NCBI RefSeq assembly: GCF_030063145.1
Contig: NZ_JASISM010000006.1
Location: 124,001 to 188,000, forward strand
Direction: 5' to 3'
Length of the DNA: 64,000 bases
From: Cryobacterium sp. PH31-L1
GTDB taxonomy: Bacteria; Actinomycetota; Actinomycetes; Actinomycetales; Microbacteriaceae
In this document: piece after piece, positions 33,476-41,069 of the stretch
Layout: every line of letters begins with the position of its first letter
How positions within the stretch are numbered: position 1 is the first letter of the stretch
Position numbers and translations under genes: made by a program
The notes under the pieces: generated by a model
What the model was told of the DNA's origin: nothing
Database searches by the model: none
What the model saw: only the letters and a program-made list of their open reading frames with translations

Positions 33476-35560
33476 TCAGACGCTCCTTGAGGAAGTAGAC
33501 GAGGCGAGGGCCGGTGCGAGATCGTAGATCACGAGACTTCCGTCGTCGGCGGGTTCCAGCAGATGGCCGGGCGGAACGACAATGGTGCTTCCGGATTCCT
33601 CGATGATCGCCGGGCCCGTGATGGAATCGCCCTGCCGGATGGCGGCGCGAGCGAAGACGGGTACGTTAAGCCAAGTACTGAAGAAAGCGCTACGAGTCGT
33701 GGTGGGCATCGGCGCGACGCCATCCTCCGCGCGCGCAAGCGCAACCGGAAGGGGGCTGTAGGTCTTTCCGATTCCGGTGACGCGAAGGTTCACGAGCTCG
33801 ATCGGATCGGAGTGGGACGCGTGTCCATATCGGCCCTCATGCTGGCGATGGAATTCGCGCTCCAGACCGTCGATAATGGCGGTTGTGATCGGCCCGGGCG
33901 GGCACGGCACAATGAGCTCGAAAGTCTGGCCGAGGTAGCGCAGCTCGACGAATCGACGGATTTCCCGGGAATCCTCCTGGACATTGTCCTGTTCCAGTTG
34001 GAGCGCGCAGTCCAATTCGAGCCCTCCGAATGCGGTGGTTAGTGCTTCTACGTCGCTTCCAGCCAAGAGGGAGAGGAATGAGGAAAGGACGTCGTGGCGC
34101 TGGTCCGTGAGCAGTAGGCCAAGGGCGGAACTATTGCCGGGATTCTGAGGAATCACGAGGCGGGGGGTACCCAATTCGTGAGCCAGTGCGGCGGCGATGA
34201 GTCCGCCGGCGCCGCCGAAAGCGATGAGTGCCATGTCGCGGGGATCGTGGCCGCGAGCGATGGTGAGTCGGCGGATGGCACGTAACGACGCGGCAGCGGC
34301 CAAGGCCATGATTCCGCTTGCAACGGCAGGCATCGACATGCCTAAGGGCTCGGCGACGGTTTCTATGGCTCGCACCGCTGCATCGCGATCGAGGTTTCGA
34401 CGGCCGCCGAGGAACGCGCTGGTCCCGAGGTAACCAAGAGCAAGAGCGGCGTCGGTGACAGTTGGACGAACTCCACCTTCACCGTAAGCAGCTGGACCAG
34501 GATGTGCGCCGGCGCTTTCTGGGCCCACCCGCAATGCCCCGCCGTCGTCGACCCAAGCGATCGAGCCGCCCCCAGCGCCGATCGGGTCGACCTCAATGGC
34601 CGGTTGTTGCACTGGATGACCCTGCATGGCATCGCTGGGCACCTCGATGGGCGCTCCGTCCAATACGAGGGCGACGTCGGTGCTCGTTCCGCCCATGTCG
34701 AGCGTGATCACCGCAGGCAGGTCGAGGTTGCGCGCGATCGCAGCTCCGGCGATAACGCCAGCGACTGGACCGGAATTCGTCACGCGGATCGGTTGGCGCC
34801 GTGCGGCGTCGAAGGACATCGTGCCTCCGTTGCCCTGCATGGTGAGCAGAACGGCATCGATGCCCATATTCCGCAACTGCTCCTCCAGATGTGCGAAATG
34901 CTCAGCCAAGCGTGGTTTGACGAATGCATCGACGGCGGCGGTGCTGGCTCGTTCATATTCGCCGATGGTGGGGCTCAGGTCCGATGACACTGAGATGTAT
35001 GCAGCTGGCAGTTGCTCGCGTACCAGAGCGGCAATTCGCTGCTCATGTTGATCGTTCTTGTACGAGTGCAATAGACAAATAGCGACCGATTCAACGCCGC
35101 GGTTCGCGAACGCTGTAATCGCATGGTGCACATCCGCTTCATTCAACGGCTCGACAATGTGTCCGCGAAAATCAATACGCTCCCGCACGCCGAGCCGGAG
35201 CTCGCGGGGAATGAGTGGGATGGGCTGTTCCCACTGGATGTTGTAGATGCTGCCGGCCCGGTGTGAACGAGCGAGTTCGAGAACGTCGGTGAATCCAGCC
35301 GTTGTGATTAGTCCGCTGACGGTTCCATCGCCTTGGATGATTCGATTGACCATCACCGTGGTGCCATAGACCACTGTCGACACCCGTGCCGGGCTAACTC
35401 CGGCCGTTGCTAGAACCCGCTCAATTCCGTTGATGACGCCGATGACGGGATCACTTGGCGTCGAGGACACTTTGTCCACCCAGACGGCACCGGTTTCCTC
35501 GTCGAGCAGCACGAGGTCGGTGTGGGTGCCGCCCGTGTCGATGCCCACTCTGAAAGTCAC
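33476..35560 (-). CDS. hyuA: Hydantoinase/oxoprolinase subunit A (ATP-binding)
   Basis: 694 residues from GTG 35560, chosen because FRVGIDTGGTHTDLVLLDEE, the canonical ATPase start, follows at once and AAAGGA precedes it; the longer frame is unsupported. The actin-like phosphate loops are visible in this opening and in VITLDMGGTSTDVALV, with IAFGGAGGLIAAALA further on. With HyuB it would hydrolyse a cyclic amide at the cost of ATP. The actual ring (hydantoin, 5-oxoproline, lactam) cannot be told from sequence. Confidence 0.88.
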   Translation of the reverse strand: MTFRVGIDTGGTHTDLVLLDEETGAVWVDKVSSTPSDPVIGVINGIERVLATAGVSPARVSTVVYGTTVMVNRIIQGDGTVSGLITTAGFTDVLELARSHRAGSIYNIQWEQPIPLIPRELRLGVRERIDFRGHIVEPLNEADVHHAITAFANRGVESVAICLLHSYKNDQHEQRIAALVREQLPAAYISVSSDLSPTIGEYERASTAAVDAFVKPRLAEHFAHLEEQLRNMGIDAVLLTMQGNGGTMSFDAARRQPIRVTNSGPVAGVIAGAAIARNLDLPAVITLDMGGTSTDVALVLDGAPIEVPSDAMQGHPVQQPAIEVDPIGAGGGSIAWVDDGGALRVGPESAGAHPGPAAYGEGGVRPTVTDAALALGYLGTSAFLGGRRNLDRDAAVRAIETVAEPLGMSMPAVASGIMALAAAASLRAIRRLTIARGHDPRDMALIAFGGAGGLIAAALAHELGTPRLVIPQNPGNSSALGLLLTDQRHDVLSSFLSLLAGSDVEALTTAFGGLELDCALQLEQDNVQEDSREIRRFVELRYLGQTFELIVPCPPGPITTAIIDGLEREFHRQHEGRYGHASHSDPIELVNLRVTGIGKTYSPLPVALARAEDGVAPMPTTTRSAFFSTWLNVPVFARAAIRQGDSITGPAIIEESGSTIVVPPGHLLEPADDGSLVIYDLAPALASSTSSRSV

Positions 35561-35710
35561 AATTGAATCCTTTGCTCGGGCTGGAGTGCCGCAGCGTTGG
35601 CCGCTAAGAGCCATCTCACCAGCGGGCGCTGAGTCCTGTCACCTTCCGAACGGCAGGTTCGCGACCCTGCTGCCTGGACAAATGTCCAGTGCGACAGCGT
35701 GATGATCGCG

Positions 35711-36127
35711 CTATCCCACGAGAGATTCCAGCCACCGACGCTCCGGGACTGTGAACGGGCGCGATCGGCCAGGACCCTCCTCGACGACAACCATGACTAC
35801 CGTTCCTGCGGCATAGACGCGATCGTCCGAATCGACTACTGCATCGTAAATGCGACATCTCAAAGTGAATGACGAGGTTCCGACTCGCGAGACTCTGAGG
35901 CCAACCAGCACCGGCTCGTGTCTATAAGTCAACGGCATGGAATAGTCGAGGCCCTGTCTCGCGACGACAACTCCACTGGTGAGCAGAGACGCACCATCGC
36001 CCGTGGTCGGAAACCAGCGTGCCCGCGCTTCTTCCAGCAACCGAAAGAATTCGACGTTGTTTACGTGCCGGTTGGCGTCCACGTCCGCCCACCTCAGCGC
36101 AACTTCGATGGTCTGTTCCGCTGGCAT
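35711..36127 (-). CDS. Hot-dog fold acyl-CoA thioesterase
   Basis: 138 residues from ATG 36127. The 4HBT signature is seen as LRWADVDANRHVNNVEFFRLLEEARARWF, followed by RQGLDYSMPLTYR and the beta strands FTLRCRIYD and GTVVMVVVEEG. It probably hydrolyses a CoA thioester of the island's pathway. It is the first gene of the minus-strand operon (thioesterase, hyuA, hyuB, binding protein, DadA-like). The shared operator at 36226-36247 lies about 100 bases upstream, in the divergent promoter region. Confidence 0.8.
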   Translation of the reverse strand: MPAEQTIEVALRWADVDANRHVNNVEFFRLLEEARARWFPTTGDGASLLTSGVVVARQGLDYSMPLTYRHEPVLVGLRVSRVGTSSFTLRCRIYDAVVDSDDRVYAAGTVVMVVVEEGPGRSRPFTVPERRWLESLVG

Positions 36128-36225
36128 GGACGATTCCGTTCTCTGGGAGTTGCTATGTGACGTTCGTGTTTCGTTTGCACCTGAGGCTTGCTTAGCGGCC
36201 GGTGCCGCCTCTATTGTAAAACACA

Positions 36226-36247
36226 TGATCGATCGATCGATCGATCA
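36226..36247. promoter_or_regulatory. Operator-like 22-bp perfect palindrome (site 1)
   Basis: A 22-base perfect palindrome made of GATC repeats, starting TGATCGATCGA and ending with its mirror, lies between the divergent thioesterase and phosphotriesterase-like genes. It contains CGATCG-AT-CGATCG, a motif also present at 41038-41051 and 42763-42776. A TACAAT (minus strand, 36213-36218) next to it could be a -10 box of the leftward operon. It is the probable binding site of the TetR-family regulator encoded at 42807. Confidence 0.65.
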
Positions 36248-36298
36248 ACGCAGGGGGAGGCTCAGCTTGTTGCCAATTGAGTGGGGCTGCAGAAAATC

Positions 36299-37261
36299 AT
36301 GACAATACAGACTGTCCTGGGTCCGATACCGGTTTCCGATCTCGGTATAACCCTTCCGCACGAGCACCTCTTCATTAACCTTCTTCGGGAACGTCGGGGA
36401 GACGGCCTAAGCCACGACGAAAACCTCCTGGCTGCCGAATTGGCAGTGTTCCGCGAGCAAGGTGGATCTACGGTTGTCGAACTTTCGTCTCATGACCTGA
36501 CCGTGGGCGCTTCCGTGACGGCGGCGAGCGACCGGGGCCGGTCAACGCGTCCGATAGAGAATGTCGAAGCCATTGCCCGCCTTTCGAAGACCACGGGATT
36601 GAATATCGTGCTCGGCACCGGGCATTACCGGGACCCATTCCTCAACCAAGAATTCTTCGACACTCATTCTGTGGACGAAATTGCCGACGGCATGGTCGTC
36701 GATTTAACCGAGGGCTTTCCTGGAACGCATGCGCGTGCGGGTGTGATCGGCGAGATCGGCTCCGATAAGTGGTTCATTTCGGCGCGCGAAGAGCGCTCGT
36801 TTCGGGCCGCAGCACGTGCTTCGCGCCGCACCAATGCCGGGCTCTACACCCACGCCGCGCGCTGGCCGGTCGGACTTGCCCAGCTGGATCTGCTCGCCGA
36901 AGAATCCATGCAGCCCGATCGGATTGCGGTTGGCCATGTAGACACCGTGCCGGCCGTTGACTACGCGATCGCCATTGCGAAACGCGGCGTTTTTGTCGGG
37001 ATCGACACAATGTTTGAAGCGACCGAACATGCAGTTCGAAATCGCGTGGAACTAGTTCTTCGCCTTGTGGACGCCGGTTTCGCCGACCAGGTTCTGCTCT
37101 CCCAGGACGTCTGTGTGCCGTCCCAACTTCAGGCGAATGGAGGTCCCGGATTCGGTCTCGTTCACGGTCTCTTCAAAAGTCGGGCCCTCAGCGCGGGACT
37201 CGATGAGGGGCTCTTCAGCCGGATGGCGAGCGACAACCCGGCCCGGTTTCTAGCCGGCTAG
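36299..37261 (+). CDS. Phosphotriesterase-family hydrolase (lactonase-like)
   Basis: 320 residues from ATG 36299 (a GTG at 36281 is also in frame; neither has a good ribosome site). Metal ligands of the family are visible: HEH in LPHEHLFIN, Glu in GVIGEIGSD (position of the bridging Lys or Glu), His in YTHAAR, His in AVGHVDT, and Asp in LSQDVCV. Members hydrolyse phosphotriesters, lactones or amide-like esters. In this catabolic setting a lactonase-type role is more likely than organophosphate hydrolysis. First gene of the rightward operon under operator site 1. Confidence 0.82.
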   Translation: MTIQTVLGPIPVSDLGITLPHEHLFINLLRERRGDGLSHDENLLAAELAVFREQGGSTVVELSSHDLTVGASVTAASDRGRSTRPIENVEAIARLSKTTGLNIVLGTGHYRDPFLNQEFFDTHSVDEIADGMVVDLTEGFPGTHARAGVIGEIGSDKWFISAREERSFRAAARASRRTNAGLYTHAARWPVGLAQLDLLAEESMQPDRIAVGHVDTVPAVDYAIAIAKRGVFVGIDTMFEATEHAVRNRVELVLRLVDAGFADQVLLSQDVCVPSQLQANGGPGFGLVHGLFKSRALSAGLDEGLFSRMASDNPARFLAG

Positions 37262-37334
37262 GCACCCCATCACTTCGCTGACCCGAAAATTTTATTTCTC
37301 GACCGAATCACACCAGATGAAAGAAGGACATTTG

Positions 37335-38156
37335 ATGAACCACATCCACACCTCAAGGGCTACGCCCGGTCGTTTGGCGGCAGCAACGCTCGTAGTTGTG
37401 TCGCTACTCGGCCTTACCGCATGCTCAGCTGAAGTTGAAACGGACCCATCCGCATCGGCATCAACGGTTGCGACGGTAGAAGAGGGCAAACTTACGTGTG
37501 CGATGAGCGGGGAATACCGACCGTTCAACTTCTACGATGAGACAAATACCCTCGTGGGATTCGACGTCGACATATGCTCCGCCATCGCCACCGAGATGGG
37601 GCTCAAGGCGGCCCCGACAACGGGTGCCTTCAACACATTGATTGCGGGTCTCACCAGCAGCCGATACGACGCAATTATCGGATCAATGGCGGTCACGGAG
37701 GAGCGCCAGACCCAGGTGGACTTCAGCGACTCCTATTACTCGACGGGCGCTGAGCTCTTCGTCGGCAAGGACTCATCGATCAAGGACGTGACCGACCTGC
37801 AGGGTGCGACCGTAGGTGTCGCTCTCGGAACCACGTTTGAGGAATATGCCAACACCCTCGAGGGTGTGAGCGATGTCACAACCTACCAAGCTGACATTGA
37901 TGCCCTGCGTGATCTCGCAGCGGGTCGAGTCGATGCTGTGATCACCCAAGGCTTCATGGGACGCTACCTCGCTAAGAACGCCGACCTTGAGGTCGTTGCT
38001 GTGGGTGACGTTCTATACCCCGATATCGCGGCCATTCCCGTGAACAAAGACAACCCAGAGCTGCTAGCCGCGATCAACGAAGCCCTCGTCAAGATGCACG
38101 AAGACGGTACCTACGCCGCCATCAGCATTGATTGGTTTGGCGAAGACATCAGCTAG
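37335..38156 (+). CDS. ABC transporter solute-binding lipoprotein, amino-acid type (copy 2)
   Basis: 273 residues from ATG 37335 with GAAGGA upstream. The signal peptide ends in the lipobox LTACSA. The binding-protein signature (MSGEYRPFNFYDETNTLVGFDVDICSAIATEM) and overall sequence make it a close paralogue of the product of 30795-31622. It is followed by a hairpin and then the permease and ATPase genes, the standard layout for a polar amino-acid importer. Likely ligand: an amino acid, lactam or related zwitterion that feeds the pathway. Confidence 0.88.
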   Translation: MNHIHTSRATPGRLAAATLVVVSLLGLTACSAEVETDPSASASTVATVEEGKLTCAMSGEYRPFNFYDETNTLVGFDVDICSAIATEMGLKAAPTTGAFNTLIAGLTSSRYDAIIGSMAVTEERQTQVDFSDSYYSTGAELFVGKDSSIKDVTDLQGATVGVALGTTFEEYANTLEGVSDVTTYQADIDALRDLAAGRVDAVITQGFMGRYLAKNADLEVVAVGDVLYPDIAAIPVNKDNPELLAAINEALVKMHEDGTYAAISIDWFGEDIS

Positions 38157-38162
38157 CCAACC

Positions 38163-38196
38163 GGTGGGCGGCCGAACTCAATGTCGGCCGTCCACC
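38163..38196 (+). terminator. Intercistronic hairpin after the second binding-protein gene
   Basis: The arms 38163-38175 and 38184-38196 pair over 13 bp with one G-T pair and an eight-base loop, six bases after the stop. No T-run. It is in the same position relative to the gene as the hairpin after copy 1, so it probably sets a high ratio of binding protein to permease. Confidence 0.65.
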
Positions 38197-38226
38197 TGAA
38201 TCGTCGCCAACCACCAGGAGTACTAC

Positions 38227-38877
38227 ATGGAATTCTTGAATGCCCTGATAACCAGCTGGCCCACCTTGATCAAAGGGCTCACTGTCACACTGAGCCTCAC
38301 AGCACTCACGCTCGTTTTCTCAGTCATCCTCGGCGCAATAATCGTTGCCCTCAAGATGAGCAAGATACGAGCCCTGTCGGCATTCGCCACTGCTTACCTT
38401 GCCATAGTGCGCGGGGTACCACTCATCGCTCTACTCTTCGTCATCTACTTCGGCATTGTGTCCGTCGTCAAGGTGGATGCATTCACCGCCGCAGCAATCG
38501 GCTTGAGCGTGCACAGTTCTGCCTATGTCGCCGAAATCTTTCGATCAGGCATCAACTCGGTCCACAACGGCCAGATTGAAGCGTCCCGCTCGCTCGGGAT
38601 GAGCCGCATAGCCACGATGAGTAAGGTCGTGGCACCCCAGGCTCTGAGAGTTGTCGTGCCAGCGCTCGTCAACCAAGCCATCATTTCTCTGAAAGACAGC
38701 GCGGTAGCGTCCTTCATCACTGTCGATGAACTCTTCATGAGCGCTCAACGGCTTTCCGCGGCAACCTTCCAGCCCCTCACCTATTACGCAATCGTCAGCC
38801 TGTACTACCTGGCAATCGTCGGAGCGATGACCTATTTCTCCGGTCGCGTCGAGCGTTACTTCGAAAAGCGAGGCTAG
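38227..38877 (+). CDS. Amino-acid ABC transporter permease
   Basis: 216 residues with five or so membrane helices (LTVTLSLTALTLVFSVILGAIIVAL, AIVRGVPLIALLFVIYFGIV and others). The cytoplasmic EAA loop EASRSLGMSRIATMSKVVAPQALRVVVPALVNQ contacts the ATPase. The HisM/GlnP-type length and the preceding binding-protein gene fix the assignment. It probably acts as a homodimer, since only one permease gene is present. Ribosome site CAGGAG at 38216-38221. Confidence 0.88.
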   Translation: MEFLNALITSWPTLIKGLTVTLSLTALTLVFSVILGAIIVALKMSKIRALSAFATAYLAIVRGVPLIALLFVIYFGIVSVVKVDAFTAAAIGLSVHSSAYVAEIFRSGINSVHNGQIEASRSLGMSRIATMSKVVAPQALRVVVPALVNQAIISLKDSAVASFITVDELFMSAQRLSAATFQPLTYYAIVSLYYLAIVGAMTYFSGRVERYFEKRG

Positions 38878-38880
38878 ACC

Positions 38881-39645
38881 ATGATCAATACCGCATCCCT
38901 CACGACCACCCCGCGCGTCACCATCACCGGGGCGGTGAAGAAATTCGGAGACACCGTTGTGCTCAACGGCATCGACCTGCAAGTTCGCTCCGGCGAAGTC
39001 GCCGTACTGATCGGCCCTTCCGGGGCCGGCAAGAGCACTCTGCTGCGATGTATAAACGGGCTCGAGCGCCTCACGGCCGGGACCGTTGACATTGACGGTG
39101 TGCGCCTGGAGTATCGAGAAAGCGCTCTCAACCACATGCGCGAACACGTCGGCATGGTATTTCAGTCCTTCAATCTCTTCCCTCACCTCACCGCCCTCGA
39201 AAACATTACGATGGCGCAAACCCGAGTCTCCAAACGTTCCAAAGCGGATGCCCGTGATCGTGGAATGGCCTTGCTCGCGCGAGTGGGGCTGGCCGAAAAG
39301 GCAGACAGCTATCCGAGCGCGCTTTCGGGTGGTCAGCAGCAGCGCGTGGCCATCGCTCGAGCGCTGGCCATGACACCAAAGCTGATGCTGTTCGACGAGC
39401 CCACGTCTGCCCTTGATCCTGAGCTGGTTGGTGAAGTACTCCAGGTTATGCGGGAGCTCGCCGATGAGGGCATGACCATGGTCGTCGTCACCCACGAGAT
39501 GCGCTTTGCACGTCAGGTGGCCGATCACGTGGTCCTCCTCGCCGACGGCGGCATCGTCGAAGAGGGCCCACCCGAGAAGGTGCTCGACGCTCCCGAATCC
39601 GAGCGTGCACGGAGCTTCCTGAGCCAAATTCGAGCCGATGGCTGA
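38881..39645 (+). CDS. Amino-acid ABC transporter ATP-binding protein
   Basis: 254 residues: Walker A GPSGAGKST, Q-loop region VFQSFNLFPHLTALENI, signature LSGGQQQRVAIARALA, Walker B LMLFDEPTSALD, and the H-loop VVTHEM, all of the polar amino-acid importer (GlnQ/HisP) type. It starts three bases after the permease stop and completes the only full transporter in the window. The orphan binding protein at 30795 likely shares it. Confidence 0.92.
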   Translation: MINTASLTTTPRVTITGAVKKFGDTVVLNGIDLQVRSGEVAVLIGPSGAGKSTLLRCINGLERLTAGTVDIDGVRLEYRESALNHMREHVGMVFQSFNLFPHLTALENITMAQTRVSKRSKADARDRGMALLARVGLAEKADSYPSALSGGQQQRVAIARALAMTPKLMLFDEPTSALDPELVGEVLQVMRELADEGMTMVVVTHEMRFARQVADHVVLLADGGIVEEGPPEKVLDAPESERARSFLSQIRADG

Positions 39646-39702
39646 ACGGCGGCGCACGCGTATTGTCGCCCATACCCGCACGACCGACAAGGAGAACAAA
39701 CA

Positions 39703-40479
39703 GTGACCGGCACGACCTCTCAACCCGAGTTCGTCACCCTAACCCAGAAGGACGGTGTAGCAGTCCTCCGGCTCAATCGCCCCGACAGATTGAACGCGGC
39801 ATCGCCCGAGCTCGTTGCGGACTTCAAGGCAGCGCTCGACCGTGCCATTTCCGACCAGGCCGTCGTCGTGATCGTCACAGGAGAGGGGCGGGCCTTCTGT
39901 GCCGGTCACGATCTGAAGTCGAGCACGCTGCAACCGGAATCTCCTGAGGCCCTCGAACATCTACACAACGTTCAGGACATCACCCGGCTACTTCGCAGTG
40001 CCTCCATCATCTCGATTGCGGCCGTCCACGGGTATGCGCTCGGAGCTGGCATCGAGTTTGCCTTGAGCTGCGACCTGATCGTGGCGGAGGAGGGCACTAC
40101 CTTCGGTTTCCCCGAAGTGTCCGTGGGGTTGTCGGTAACCGGCGGCATCTCCTACCTCCTGCCGCAGGCGATCGGACTGCCGCGGGCCAAAGAGCTGATT
40201 CTTCTCGGCGAGAATTTCGTGGCGGAGAAAGCACTCGAGCTCGGTCTAGTGAACCGTGTTACGGCGGTGGGGGAGCGACTCGTCGTGGCGCGTGAACTGG
40301 CCGACAAGATTCTGAGCCAGCCGCACCACGCGCTAGCGCTCGCCAAGGAGTCATTCGAGGTTGCCGTGCGCAGCCAGGTCGAGTCGGCTATGGCCGTGGA
40401 AATATCCAACGCACTTCTCACGGGAGATTCGGCGGACGCAGACGTGGCCAAAGCAGAATTCGCGACCAAGGGCCAGTAG
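39703..40479 (+). CDS. Enoyl-CoA hydratase/isomerase family protein
   Basis: 258 residues from GTG 39703 behind AAGGAG. Crotonase-fold landmarks: GRAFCAGHDLKS (oxyanion-hole loop), HGYALGAGIEFALSCDLIVAEEGTTFGFPEVSVGL (second oxyanion hole and catalytic Glu region) and a C-terminal trimerisation helix. It would hydrate an enoyl-CoA or carry out a related crotonase step in beta-oxidation of the island's carbon skeleton. Last gene of the phosphotriesterase-transporter operon. Confidence 0.85.
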   Translation: MTGTTSQPEFVTLTQKDGVAVLRLNRPDRLNAASPELVADFKAALDRAISDQAVVVIVTGEGRAFCAGHDLKSSTLQPESPEALEHLHNVQDITRLLRSASIISIAAVHGYALGAGIEFALSCDLIVAEEGTTFGFPEVSVGLSVTGGISYLLPQAIGLPRAKELILLGENFVAEKALELGLVNRVTAVGERLVVARELADKILSQPHHALALAKESFEVAVRSQVESAMAVEISNALLTGDSADADVAKAEFATKGQ

Positions 40480-40521
40480 TCGGGATTGGAGCCGGGCGAG
40501 CTCAATCGCCCGGCTCCCGCG

Positions 40522-40971
40522 TCAGCTTGCCGGCAGCCACCGATAGGTGGTCCAGCCGGACTGGGCCACGGCACCCAACTTGCGGTAGAAGCGCTCGGCG
40601 CCGTCGTTGCCGGCTGAGACGTCCCACTCGAGGCGTCCAGTCGTGCGGGTACGCAGGTCGTTCATCAACTCCAAACCGAGGCCGGCATTTCGATAGCTGT
40701 CATCCACAAAGAGATCCTCGAGCCATATCCCGCTGGCCAAAGACCATGAGGAGAAAGTCGGATACCACATCGCCAAACCAGCGATGGTTTCGGGTGCATC
40801 CGGCAGTGAAACGACAGTCACGAACACGGTCGGTGCTGCCCCAGTCAGGGCTTGCTCGAGTCCATCGTCCGTGGCCGCAACCGCGGCCACGCCGCTCTCC
40901 GTCTTGGCATGCGTGCGCAGCATTGAACGGATCGTTTCGAGATCAGCGTGGGTGGCGAGTCGAACAGACAT
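40522..40971 (-). CDS. GNAT family N-acetyltransferase
   Basis: 149 residues. The GNAT core is SGIWLEDLFVDDSYRNAGLGLELMNDLRTRT with the acetyl-CoA loop, followed by RLEWDVSAGNDGAERFYRKLGAVAQSGWTTYRW, very like polyamine/diamine acetyltransferases such as SSAT. It is divergent from the acyl-CoA ligase and shares operator site 2 at 41038-41051. Acetylation of an amine intermediate or substrate is a reasonable inference. Confidence 0.78.
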   Translation of the reverse strand: MSVRLATHADLETIRSMLRTHAKTESGVAAVAATDDGLEQALTGAAPTVFVTVVSLPDAPETIAGLAMWYPTFSSWSLASGIWLEDLFVDDSYRNAGLGLELMNDLRTRTTGRLEWDVSAGNDGAERFYRKLGAVAQSGWTTYRWLPAS

Positions 40972-41037
40972 TTTTCCTCTTTTGGCCGGTGGTGTGCTTG
41001 GTGGGACTGCAATTGCACCGTAGCATGGAGGGGTTAC

Positions 41038-41051
41038 CGATCGATCGATAG
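41038..41051. promoter_or_regulatory. Operator-like motif CGATCG-AT-CGATAG (site 2)
   Basis: This is one mismatch from the consensus CGATCG-NN-CGATCG found at sites 1 and 3. It sits between the divergent acetyltransferase and acyl-CoA ligase genes, 19 bases before the ligase ATG, where a bound repressor would block transcription or initiation. Confidence 0.6.
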
Positions 41052-41069
41052 ATTGAAATTGGACAACAC

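Noticed and set aside
36226..36247. GATC repeats as a CRISPR-like or satellite repeat
   Set aside because: A single short run with four-base units and perfect dyad symmetry, with related motifs in two other promoter regions; an operator is the better reading.
36299..37261. Organophosphate-degrading phosphotriesterase
   Set aside because: Metal ligands are present, but the family is broad and the catabolic neighbours argue for a lactonase or amide-type substrate, so the specific name is not used.
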